Below, in pieces: positions 1 through 10,087 of a stretch of DNA of 40,739 nt. The stretch is from Gnetum montanum (Eukaryota > Streptophyta > Gnetopsida > Gnetales > Gnetaceae), in the NCBI GenBank assembly GCA_015680685.1, contig MNCI01025408.1, positions 66,325-107,063 of the forward strand. Reading direction: 5' to 3'. The number at the start of each line of letters is the position of its first letter. The first letter of the stretch is position 1. The notes under the pieces were generated by a model. The model was given only the letters and a program-made list of their open reading frames with translations. It had not been told where the DNA came from and ran no database searches. A program made the position numbers and the translations under genes.

Positions 1-80
1 TTTTAAGCTCACAACGATGTGAGTGATATCCCTTATGTTAAATTGGCAAAAAAACACCTAGTCCCCGGCAACGGCGCTAA
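1..80 (-). mobile_element. Element A (Athila-like LTR retrotransposon): leader and primer-binding site
   Basis: Positions 62-79 read TCCCCGGCAACGGCGCTA, the 3' end of plant tRNA-Asp(GTC) with one change near the CCA end. On the minus strand this is a tRNA-Asp primer-binding site, which is typical of Athila-type gypsy elements. It lies one base from the LTR that starts at 81. The element is therefore transcribed right to left, and its gag-pol body lies off the left edge of the window. Bases 1-61 are the start of its untranslated leader. I see no coding capacity here. Confidence 0.8.
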
Positions 81-509
81 TGATGAGTGGCGAGGTACGC
101 CTACACTCCACCATATGAATACGAGCGTACACGCGTGATCCGGTCGAACTCCGCAGACTAAATGCCTTAACGCCACAAGAAACACTTGGGGTTAATCGTT
201 TGTTGTCTTCCCAGGCTTGCTTGTATGTGTCACGGTGTATGGTTAAGCAAGTCTGAGGTATGTGATTTTTTTTGGTATTTTCGGCTTATCTTCTATGCTA
301 CCAGGAGAAAGGGTTGAGAAAGCTAAACTAACTCTAACTAAGATCTAAGTCTAAATTAACTAGCGTCAGCATCCGTTCCCACTTACCGGACACACCCTGA
401 ACTATGCAACTGCAGCTTACCAAACGCTAATCGTTACTGGGATCTCCGCACGTAACGCAAGTGCTCGAAGTGGTCGTACTGAGGCACCTATTTAGCCTAT
501 GTGTGATAT

Positions 510-781
510 GCAGCCGATTCCTTAGCCAGCCGTACATACCCGTAGGTGCTCGTAACTAAGTCGTACTTATCACACGATCTAGCCTAGCAATGAGCAGCCG
601 ATTCCTCAACTAGCCGTACACATCGGACCCGGGAGTTACCAAGCGCAGAATCCTGGAATACGCTACTGGGTTACCAAGCATCCAATGCTCGTAATTAAGT
701 TGTACTCATGCATTGCGTCAAGCAGCCGATTCCTTGACTAGCCGTACACGTCCGTAGATGCTCGTAATCAAGTCGTACTTG
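510..781. repeat. About 60-bp direct sub-repeats inside the element A LTR
   Basis: Units starting GCAGCCGATTCCT occur at 510, 594 and 722, each followed by a block like AGCCGTACA. The linked block GCTCGTAATNAAGTCGTACT follows the first and third unit and also appears alone near 683. The LTRs of element B have only a faint single counterpart, so the amplification is specific to this subfamily. In minus-strand orientation it lies in the transcribed R/U5 part of the LTR, downstream of the TATA box. Confidence 0.7.
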
Positions 782-1028
782 AACACACTAGGAAAGCAGG
801 AAATAAAGCAATAAATGAAACCACGTGCTGCAAGGTTTATCCAAACAAGTTCGTCTTTATTGCCGTACACAACTTGGGTTCAGGTTACAAGCTGCTCGAA
901 TAAAGAGCTGTTCACTCTAGGACTCCTACTGCGGGCACATGGGGAAAAATTCTAACTCTAGAGTGATCAATCTACCAGAGCTTTGCTACACTAGCCAGGA
1001 TTCGGAAATAAGGGGAGTGCCACCTCTT

Positions 1029-1110
1029 ATTTATAGAAATGGCGGCGGGACGCGATATCGCGTACGTGATATCGCAGGAGAAGACGCGATATCGCGTACG
1101 CGATATCGCG
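1029..1110 (-). promoter_or_regulatory. Element A LTR promoter: TATA box with CGCGATATCGCG palindromes
   Basis: Read on the minus strand, positions 1029-1037 give TCTATAAAT, a good TATA box. Immediately upstream of it lie three perfect 12-bp palindromes CGCGATATCGCG (1051-1062, 1085-1096, 1099-1110) and one imperfect copy (1066-1075). The last two are joined by TA, so 1085-1110 is itself a 26-bp perfect palindrome. U3 would be only about 100 bp long. The same arrangement, with decayed palindromes, is present in both LTRs of element B. Confidence 0.65.
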
Positions 1111-1135
1111 GCCTAGTGTAAATCGCGTCTCATCA

Positions 1136-3989
1136 AATAGTATCATTGAAGTGGAACTTTCAAAATTTTAAGCTTTAAAATAAATAAAATAGTTTTAGTT
1201 AGATAAAATTATTTTATAAGACATTTTTTTGAAATCATTACAAATACAACATCACTCTTGTAGTTCTCTACTAGTATTAACATGAATCTAAACATTTTTA
1301 AAAAATATGTCATTATGTTATTTTAAGAAATATAAACATGAGATGAAACAAATTTTCTAAACCACCAAAATGTGCTTAATATACAAATTGTGTTTCAACA
1401 TGTTTAATGTGATTTTAATGTAACATAATCATCACAATGAGAAGAAATGGTTTTCTATTTTAAAAATAAAATTTGCAATGAATGAGGCAATTATTTTTTC
1501 TGGATAAGCATTACAGAAATGTGATAGAAGTAAAAGCTTTCAGAAAAAATGACACAACCAACTGTGAGAATGAGTAGGTCAATGTCCATAAGTACATGTA
1601 TTTTATATCAAGATAGAAAACCACTTAGAAATTAGAGATTCTACTCTCTTGTCACCTACTAAATCTATCGTGTGTTTCCTTTTCCTCTCTTCATTCCTTG
1701 TAATATAATTTGAAACCAAAGCTTCTTTGTAGAAAACTGACAAAGTTGTTGTCACATGTAACAAGTTATAACCTACAAGTTGAACAATATCTCGAAAAAA
1801 CCATTAGGAGAAAGATAGTATGAGAAAATTAAGACTTACATGATGATCATAATCTAGATGAAAGAAGCATAAATAATAGTGCAAGGGAATTGCGACTCAT
1901 ATGTTAGTTGCAATTTGAAGAAAAAAAATAAACCCAGCATGAAAGAACTGCAACTTGATATAGATTTTATACAATAGATTCTAATCTTATCGTTGGATCT
2001 AGATTTAAGCCACTTAGTGAGCATGAAGAGGAAGATAAGGGATCCTACTTCCTAGTAATTGTGCATACCCACACTGCCTACCACTATAGCTAGAAAGAGT
2101 CATCCTTCAAATTTACTAAAGAGAAAAAGAAATAGAAAATGTTTATAACATTTTGTGGTGGGTGGTACCTACAATTAGCATAAGGATGTTGATGTCTAGA
2201 ATGTGGGCTTTGAGAACCAAAAATCTACTAACCACAATTCGTAGAAGTCCTGTGGCCATGGCCCCTAGAGCCATCCACTTAGTAATGCAAACCAAAAACT
2301 GCCAAAGCTCATTTTAACACTATCATGTATGGGCTTGGTCATTTCTTGTCTATTTTTAGCTACCCATGCACTATGATACTTGCATCCAATCTTTCCTGGT
2401 TTAGGGCTCCCATTGAAACATAACCCAAAAAAGACAAAAAAAAAAAAAACAAACCATCAATCCCAAAATTCAAAGACAAAATCCATGTAAAACCTATAAT
2501 TCAACCCAATAAAAAACTAACCAAAGTTTAGTAGCAAAGAAAACTATGTGAGTAATAATTCTATGAAGCAGAGTTTAGCATTCAAGTAAAAGTGGATGGG
2601 CAATGGCATTGTTGAAGAGAGACATTGGCTTAGGCAGAATGAAAAAATGACCTAGAATAGCAAATGATGAATGGCACCAAAATTTTGCAGTCTTTTATAC
2701 AATATGATTTGTAAAGTATGTATGCACATATGGCCTAGCCTATGATGCCCATGTCATGATATTCATTTAGGAATACATCATGCTTCAATATGAGCGATGC
2801 ATAACCAAAGCAGGGCCATAGGCTTTTTACTTCCTAATGGGAACAATTATAACTTGTTCCCACATGCTAAATGCTTGGTAGTTATGTATTAGAGAAGCTA
2901 GTCATATTTAGCTTTGGGATCATGCTACTAGAGTTGGTCATCCATGACAACCATCAACAACAAGAAATAATGCGATTTATTGATGTCATGATAGTTTCTA
3001 TGGGCATAGGCTTGGATGAGGCTAAGGACAACCATGGATCATAAAGAGTAAATCTAGGTTCGATGAGTAGAAAGAATAGAAGATAATTTTTAGAATGAAA
3101 ATCAATTCAACACTAGTGAAAATGACAACACGTTCAATAAGATTTAGGAGTAAAATTCATTCATTCTTTTGTTCTATAATCATTTGTGCATTTTTAATGT
3201 TTTAAATTAATGAAATTTTTGCATTTACTTTTGCAATTTTACTGTTGCAAAATCTTCTCATTTTATTTACGTACTTACATTACAAGCATTTTTTAGGCTT
3301 TTCATGTTTTTTGTCTACTCTCACCAACTAGAAATTCATCCTCTAGAATGGTCAACTATATTAATAATAATAATACAAATAATCAACAAGAAATATAGGT
3401 TACCATTCTCTACCCCTACTAAACTTGATATTTCTTTTTATTTATAATTTATTCACATTACCTAAAGAGATTAACTCTTACAACACATTGAAAATGCATC
3501 TAAGCCTACTATTTAGCATACATTCAAGCTAGAAATCATAGATGTAGAAGAATAATTGCAAATAGATCATTGATAGACACAATATCTTGAGAATAAGCAT
3601 CAAACAAGGCAATGCTAACATGAGGAAGAATCATATGATTAGATACAAAAAACTTCAGATGTTCCTATTGTACCAACTATAGAGGTATCTTATTCAAAAG
3701 AGATACCAATAGTGAAAGTGTCTTCTTCAAAAAAAATTCACTCTTTTTCAAACTTATGAAAGATGCCTATAGAAATTACTCAGGTGATTCAAAATTTTAA
3801 TATTACACTTATGAATTTTTCAAATATTTGATCTTGTAATGTATATAATGAAATGTATCTTGTCATATCATTGGATTCAATGAGAAGTAGAGGTCTAACA
3901 TGCAAAAGGTATATAAATGAAAAGACACAAAATATTATTGTTAGTTTTGCATGAGATCAAATGATTTTCCACTAAAAATAACATGAATA
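1136..3989. other. AT-rich stretch without recognised genes
   Basis: I found no reading frame longer than about 60 codons, no protein motif and no structured repeat, apart from short homopolymers (an A run near 2437). The base composition is much lower in GC than the LTR to the left. The right part may hold the decayed upstream end of the Helitron that starts to be recognisable near 3990. I see nothing else. Confidence 0.5.
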
Positions 3990-4410
3990 TAGGAACCCAA
4001 CCACCTACCCTTGCTGATTTAACTAAGGTTGGAAAAAATGTTGAATACAAAAATCAATCCCATATTGCAATTTACACTGGTAGTTGGTGGACAATTTAGG
4101 TATAAGGATCATACAATTAGCTTTCCTTAGGATATTATAGGGATTGCTAAGAGGCTTCCTCTTAGAATTACAGATACCCCTTTTTTAGTTTTAAGAAGAG
4201 GAAATCAAATGGGCATAAAGTACAATTTCATTGTTAACAAGAAAAGGATTTATAATGCATTACTTTATAAAAAGAAAAATAATCTGTACTATCAAGATGT
4301 CGAGATTGATATGCATGGATTAGATGATGTTGCTAATACCGATGAGGTTAACATCTTTCATGACATCTCTTATATTGCATTATTAGAAAAGGATGAAGAA
4401 ATGAGATTAT
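3990..4410 (+). pseudogene. Helitron replicase fragment, DUF6570-like N-terminal segment
   Basis: The plus strand reads PPTLADLT near the start, then after a frame change VGGQFRYKDHTISFP, followed by IIGIAKRLPL, LVLRRGNQ and KKRIYNALLYKKKNNLYYQDVE (two adjoining pieces of one frame, shown here in part). This order of a GGQ-x-G/K-h-I-x-FP block, an R/LPR block, and a KVxxAL-x-WLKxNNxxY block is the signature of the DUF6570 region that precedes the Helitron N domain in eukaryotic Helitron replicases. The open part is 4209-4412. There is at least one frameshift near 4085 and one in-frame stop after the SFP motif. Assignment is by pattern only. Confidence 0.55.
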
Positions 4411-4659
4411 AGTTTGAAGGTATGTTGTTTTTTTAAAAAAATGAAGAAAACATTATTGGACATACATTGTTAATTGTATAGTGTCTTGGTATTGTAAAAG
4501 AGGAAATTGATTGGATAAGAGCATGGTTGCATAATTTTTCATTGTAGGATTTAGATATTGCTCAGTGGCCTTCCATGTTTGATTTTCTTATTAATGAGTT
4601 TAAAATGATAGGGTTATTTATAATGGTATTTCCAAGTCTTTTTCCCTAAGGAAATTATG

Positions 4660-5190
4660 ATTTCCTTAATTGAAGAGCTAAATATGTCAAACTATATGAA
4701 TATGCAAAACATCTTATTCACTATAAATATGGTAGATTTGAATGACACAAGCATTTTAGGTAAATATGATTTCTCAATTTATTTTTTATCTATTATTTCT
4801 AATTTTTTCTACTTTGACACAATTATGTATGACTTATTTTTAGGTATTATATCTATAATATCATTGGAAGGCAACTGGCAATGGGATCTACCTCTGCATT
4901 TTTTTTACATAAAAATTGTTGATGTATGCATAACTGTTGAGGAACAATGTGAGCAATTGCATAATGCTCCATTGCAAATCATTGTTAATAATTGATGCAA
5001 CATGGTACCTCCATTTGCGGTACACCATCTTATTGTAGAAAATATCAAGTAGAGCTAATTGACATGATGAATCAATTAGGAACACCTACTATTTTGTTTA
5101 ATCTGAGTGTAGTAGATCTCTATTGGCCTGGGTTGCATAATCTAATGAAGGGAGATCGACCTAAGAATTCATCAGAATTGAAAAGATAGA
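4660..5190 (+). pseudogene. Helitron replicase fragment, Helitron-like N domain
   Basis: Around 4696-4757 the frame reads YEYAKHLIHYKYGRFE, stop, HKHFR, the counterpart of the HLL-x-Y-x-TGRFA-x-HPRFR block of Helitrons. From 5022 to 5187 a frame reads GTPSYCRKYQVELIDMMNQL, then GTPTILFNLSVVDLYWPGLH: the GT-x-x-Y-W and QLG-PT-F-x-TLS-x-AD-x-W-P blocks of the same domain. The 80 bp between about 4759 and 4842 are AT-rich with GT-like and AG ends and may be an intron. A frame change occurs near 4995. The match in order and spacing makes a chance resemblance unlikely. Confidence 0.7.
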
Positions 5191-5500
5191 AGTAGAGTAA
5201 TATCATAAGAAATACACATATAGTTTTAGAGTTTATGAACCATCATCACACTGCCCTTTTAAAAATATTTCTAATGAAGGAATTCCATGTTATTGATTAA
5301 TGAACATGATATGAGTGGAATCATCATGGATTTCCACATGTGCATGTTTTCTTTTGAATATAAGGCACTCCAAAGGTAGATGAACTTGACCAAAATGATC
5401 TTGACATCATGTGTAGGGAAAAAGAAGTTTTTTATTCAATTGCAAATGTATGGAATCCAAGATTTATAGCAAATGAGGAAAAAAAAATATAGGTTCTCAT
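5190..5500 (+). pseudogene. Helitron Rep endonuclease fragment with HUH motif
   Basis: The frame through 5310-5475 reads YEWNHHGFPHVHVFF, stop, then GTPKVDELDQNDLD and NVWNPRF. The family pattern is E-W-Q-x-RG-x-PH-h-H followed by AP-x-x-D. The two metal-binding histidines of the HUH nuclease motif are at 5337-5345 (H-V-H). Glutamine and arginine normally preceding the motif are changed to asparagine and histidine. At least two stops follow the motif (near 5355-5362). In active Helitrons this site coordinates the metal ion used to nick DNA; here it is surely dead. Confidence 0.7.
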
Positions 5501-5599
5501 TTATCTTCTATGTTCTTTTAGAAATTTTTTTCTAATATTTCTTGAAATACCCAAAAATTATTTTTTTCATTAATCTATCTTTCATTTTGCCTTTCTACA

Positions 5600-6700
5600 T
5601 AGGCTTTACACATAAATATGTTACATCATCCATGTGAAGAAATTACTCAACAACTCAAATGTATGAATTTGGAAACTAATTATGTTGATTTGCTTACTGT
5701 TGTTCAAAGACATACTATTTGCAAACTAAGTGCATGATTAAGAAATTGTAATGACAAAGGAGTTTGCAAGTATCGCATTTATATCAAATTATTATTTTAT
5801 TGCTATTTCCTCACCATTTAATTAATTTCTACTAGTAATTAAACATTATTTTATCTTATTATAACAATTCTATAGATATTTATCTTCTATTTCTTTCCTT
5901 TCTCAATATAATGTTCTTTGGTCATTATCTTTGGAATCAAATCTTCATAGAGATCTAGAAAAAATTAATGAGATTAATTATGTTTCTTCAAAAAATGTTT
6001 TGAGGCTTAATGTTCATAATAGAATGTTACTTCAAACATGGAAGGCATATATATATTTTTAACCAATTATGTCATGATATGTTATCATTAAATATATTGC
6101 AATATATGTAGGCAAATCTAAGAAGAAATTACAATCTTTTCATGACATGTTGTTGAAAATATTAGAGTCAAGGAATTCTCATAAGGATGGTTTATCAATA
6201 TGTAGAAGGCTCATGGTGGATGTTGTTGTAAATAGAGATATTAGTGCTATGGAGGTCTATCACATGTTGTATGAGCTTCGTTTGGTGAATTGCAGTGATG
6301 TGTTCCACACCATTAATTTTTTACAATAGGTGTACAAAAATGTTCTTATTAATTCAAAGGAAATAGATGAAGGTGAAAACTATACAATTGTTATTAATAT
6401 GTATTATAATTTCCAATTCCAGTGGAGGATGTATTATTACTACAAGGTTTTAGAGAGTACAGTTGCAACATGAAGAATAAGGAGAATCCAATTTGGAATT
6501 CATGTCACCTAGAGCTAGATGTTATTGTGAGATATTATTGCAAGTTTTTCATTCTACCAAAGAAAGGGGATCAAAAATGAATTGAATAATATTGGGCTAT
6601 GTTATTATTGCATTATCTATTTAGATATGTAAAGCAAGATCTTGGTTGTAATGATGAGGATATTAAGATAAAGTAACTCTCTATTCAACATCTATATCAA
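5600..6700 (+). pseudogene. Helitron Rep fragment with two-tyrosine motif and downstream segment
   Basis: From about 5630 the frame reads NYVDLLTVVQRHTICKLSA, the RHT-x-C block that precedes a cysteine cluster; near 5965-6045 LRLNVHNRMLLQTWKA matches the RLN-x-HNR-x-x-x-x-W block. At 6093-6116 it reads YIAIYVGK: the two catalytic tyrosines spaced Y-x3-Y with following K, as in Helitron Y2 Reps. The frame 6117-6329 continues with VNRDISAMEVYHMLYEL, the ERD-x-x-A-x-E-v-x-H-x-L block. Near 6535-6660 PKKGDQK and YWAMLLLHYLFRYV resemble the R-x-x-LLL-x-PFR block. AT-rich gaps at about 5495-5600 and 5790-5930 may be introns. Confidence 0.7.
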
Positions 6701-9216
6701 GGATTAGAGAATAATACTAAATAATAATTTCAATAAGCATTGAAGAAAGAAAAAAAGTTCACAAATGTAACTCCATAGGTGCAAGATCATGATGAGCATG
6801 ATTTTTTGAAATACTTAATCATCATCTATTATCAACAATTGGTTTTTAGAGAAGAAAATTGAAGATGCTTAACCTACAAGATGTTGATAAGATGTATGAC
6901 TAGACATGTGACATTGTGTTCCTAGGTGTCATGGAAAACATCAAATATAGACATTATGTGTAAAAAGATAACGTGGTGAACATCAAATACGTGTAACATT
7001 CGACATTATGCATGAAGGAAATAACATGGAAAATGATGAAAGGAAAAAAAGAAGAAGGCTTTATTGATGTAGAATAATGTATCTAAGCCATGCTCTATGT
7101 ATTTTTTGGGGTTATATTCCTTTAGCATCTATTCCTTAGAGCCTATCCATTATTTCCATCATGGTTAGGCCTAAAACTAACCAAAGGGATGGCTAATCCT
7201 CTTCCTATCTCACTTCACCTATCTTCCGTTACTTGCTTTTACTAACTTCACAACTCCATGTTGATACGACCTTTAATGCCAAGGTATAAATGCCTTAGGT
7301 CAAACCTCCAAAGATCACCTTGAGAGACATGTCATTTATTACAACATGTCCTTTTGAGTCTTAATTATAACTTGCTCTTTTGAGTCTTATTATAATAATC
7401 ACATCATTTGTTATGAAGAGACATATCTTCATTATGCAACAGTACCATTTGGAAATGAAGACATTATGATCTACCTCCTTAGGTTTCATTTTTCCTTGAA
7501 TGAGTCCACATTCATTATCTTTTTTTCACTCTAGTACTTCTTTTATGCTCATATGCTTAAATATATTGATGTCTCTATAGCCTGAATTTTTATATCCTAA
7601 TGTTCTCCTACTTATTCTGTGAATAAATCATAAGTGAGAAGAATATATATATATATAAGAATTAAATCTTATTTTATCAACACTTAACCTTATTTTCTAA
7701 GATAATAACAAGAGGTCAATTAAAGATCTAGCAACCACTAATCACCAATCCTAACTAGAGTCACATAAGATGCAACATATATTAGGTTGCCTAAGTAAAG
7801 GTAGATAGATCCTTATTCCCAACTTGCATTACCATAGATATTTTACTTATCTAATTTAAATATAAATTAAATAATGAAGAAAATTATGAGAATCATAAAT
7901 GAAAGTAAGGTTAAGACACTCCCTAATCTTGATCAACCTTGGAAATTAATGGAAGTAATTATAGTTATACCATAAGGGGTATATAAGTACATGGTCTTGT
8001 TTAGGATGGTAAGGTTTAATCTTATTTCTTCTCAACTTCTTTAGAAATTAACTCTAGTAACTTGGTAACTTAGAAGAATCAAGCATTGTACAATGTATAG
8101 TCTAGGTTCTCAATGAAGAATGATGTTGACCCATCTTCATTAATCATGACAGTGTAATTGATAGATTGTGGTTCTTGATGAATTCTATTCAACAATATCA
8201 TTTGTTCACTAATTATCAAATTTGACTTACCTATTGAAGATTCAAAGTAAGCAGAATATTCTCTAGCCAATGGAATTGCAGTTTGAATTTATGGGAACAT
8301 CTTCTTCAAATTGAATTCCTTTTCCAAAGGTTCTTTTATACATCCATATTTTATGAATTGATAATTCTATTTCCACTTTTTACATTGAAGTCTTACAAAG
8401 GATGAATAACACTGAATTGATATTGCTATCAATTAGAAATAACTTATTCTTCAAACATTCCTCTTTTGGTTAATCAAGTATGCCACTTGGCAATGTCTAA
8501 CATCTGAACATGTTTATTTGATATTTAAATACATGTTAATCACACATACATGTCTCTCTAAATGGATTTTAAATATCCATGCAAAGGATATATGGTTTTC
8601 TCTAAAATCTTGACCATTCTTTCTTCCTAATTATTTCAAGTTCTAAAATTTCAAAAATCATATCTTCTAATTTCCATTCAAACTTATATACTAATTAAAA
8701 CTTATTTAAAAAAGGTCATGCAACCATTCATATTGTTATATCTATAATATGCTAATTTGTATGGCTCAAAAGAAAACCTTTTATAAGAAGTCTTTTGCTT
8801 ATAAATACCTCTATATCCCATCTTTTCCAAGTTTGGATGGGATTGGTATCTCCATGTTGTTGATGTTGCATGATTTGGTTGCAAGCTAAACTAGTATACA
8901 TCTTCTTGATCATTCAAGTTCATCAACTGATTCTCCAACTAATCTTGTTGGTAATAACTAGCTACATTACCTAGACTCTTATGACATTTCCATCCTCCTA
9001 GAACACTAACTTCGACATTGTAACTAAAAACAAACCAAGAGTTAGTGATCTAAGATTGTTTATCTACAAAAGTTAAATACTTAATCTTAAGGTTTAGTCC
9101 CAAAAATTAAATTGTTAAGTATAGTTAGTCTAAGTTATACCCTCTTAAGGAACAATTTAAAATATCATCAAATTATTTGGTACCTAGATGATAAATTTGA
9201 CCTCACAATTAAGTTC
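6700..9216. other. AT-rich stretch without recognised genes
   Basis: This interval holds only short open frames (for example 8079-8270 and 8702-8884 on the minus strand) whose translations I do not recognise. A short (AT)n tract lies near 7646. It may contain the decayed 3' half of the Helitron, but no helicase motif and no terminal hairpin could be picked out. It ends at the target-site duplication of element B. Confidence 0.45.
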
Positions 9217-9221
9217 AAAAG
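9217..9221. repeat. Target-site duplication of element B, left copy
   Basis: AAAAG directly precedes the LTR start TGATGAG at 9222. The same five bases follow the far LTR end at 36547-36551. A 5-bp duplication is the norm for gypsy integrases, and the pairing across 27 kb shows that both LTRs belong to one insertion. Confidence 0.9.
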
Positions 9222-10075
9222 TGATGAGTAGCTAGGTAGCCCTAAGTCCAACCATATGAATACAAGCATTCATGTGAAATCCAGTAAAACTCTAAGGATT
9301 AAGTGCTTATGCGCTTACACAGAACAAGGCTAGGTTATGCAATCATTGTCTTCCCAAGCTTACTTGTAAGACACAATTGTATGGTTAAGTAATCTTGAGG
9401 TATATGATTTTTATGCCTTTATGTTTTATGTTCCTGGTGCTTAAAATGGAGAAATGAAATAATTGAGTAACTAATTTGATTTAAATAATTAACTATGCTC
9501 TAACTATTCCTAACACCAGCATCTGTTCCCACTTGCTAGACATAGCCTAAACCAGTGTAACATTGCTGGGGTTACCAAACACTAGTTGTTACTGGGTTAC
9601 CAAGTGTTTCACGTATGCTCGAAGTGTTTGTACTGAGTGTGCTAATTCATTGATAAGTGATAATTAAGAATTTAATAGAAATAACATCACTTAACTATTG
9701 AAAGCATAAAATAATAGTAAATAACATGAAATGTAATAATTAAGCTATTCTAAATGTTGCAATTTTTATCATAAAGTTTGTTTTTATTTCTGGTCACAAG
9801 GTGTGCTCAGGTATGCAATGCTCGAATAAATATCTATTCGCTCTATGACTCCTACTGCAGACACTTAGAAATAATTCTAACTTTGGAAAGGGAAAACTAC
9901 AAGAGTTTAGCTAAGGGACTAAGAAAATAATTGCAAAATCAAGTACCCTTATCTCTAATTTATAGGATACAAGACAAGTTCTGACATCGCATGCCCAATA
10001 TCACTTCGACCACTCTGATATTGAGGGCCCGATATCACAGGTCCGATATTGAGGGTCCAATATTGGGACTCATCA
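9222..10075 (-). repeat. 3' LTR of element B, 854 bp
   Basis: It begins TGATGAG and ends CTCATCA. A polypurine tract adjoins the right end, which makes it the 3' LTR of a minus-strand element. It aligns along its whole length with the split 5' LTR (18308-18655 plus 36022-36546), with many substitutions. A minus-strand TATA box (CTATAAATT, about 9955-9965) lies roughly 110 bp inside the U3 end, and GATATC/GATATT-type remnants of the palindromes seen in element A lie upstream of it at about 9984-10066. Confidence 0.9.
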
Positions 10076-10087
10076 TACCCCCACAAC
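10076..10087 (-). other. Polypurine tract of element B
   Basis: On the minus strand the bases abutting the 3' LTR read TTGTGGGGGTA and then TGATGAG. A G-rich purine run directly before the LTR is the plus-strand primer site used in reverse transcription. Its position agrees with the primer-binding site at the other end. Confidence 0.7.

Larger units (their letters stand above)
81..1135 (-). repeat. 5' LTR of element A, 1055 bp
   Basis: The LTR begins TGATGAG and ends CTCATCA, the same ends as the two LTRs of element B at 9222 and 18308, and its first hundred bases align with them by eye. Terminal TG...CA and the adjoining primer site fix both borders and the orientation. It is longer and more GC-rich than the LTRs of B, so it belongs to a related subfamily. 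The right flank begins AATAG, which would be the target duplication; the partner copy is outside the window. It could also be a solo-LTR remnant with some internal sequence, but the intact primer site argues against that. Confidence 0.85.
3990..6700 (+). mobile_element. Decayed Helitron (rolling-circle transposon), replicase region
   Basis: Fragments in several plus-strand frames follow the order of a plant Helitron replicase: a DUF6570-like segment, the Helitron-like N segment, an HUH motif, a cysteine-containing segment, then the two-tyrosine Rep motif and the segment after it. The coding order is intact, but stops, frameshifts and possible introns break it. No PIF1-type helicase Walker motif was found downstream, so the 3' half is missing or unrecognisable. 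The termini (5' TC, 3' hairpin and CTRR) could not be placed, so the ends given are those of the recognisable coding part. Confidence 0.7.

Noticed and set aside
939-1121. 60-codon plus-strand frame at the right end of the element A LTR
   Set aside because: It lies in the U3 promoter region and its C-terminal part is the translated palindrome array.
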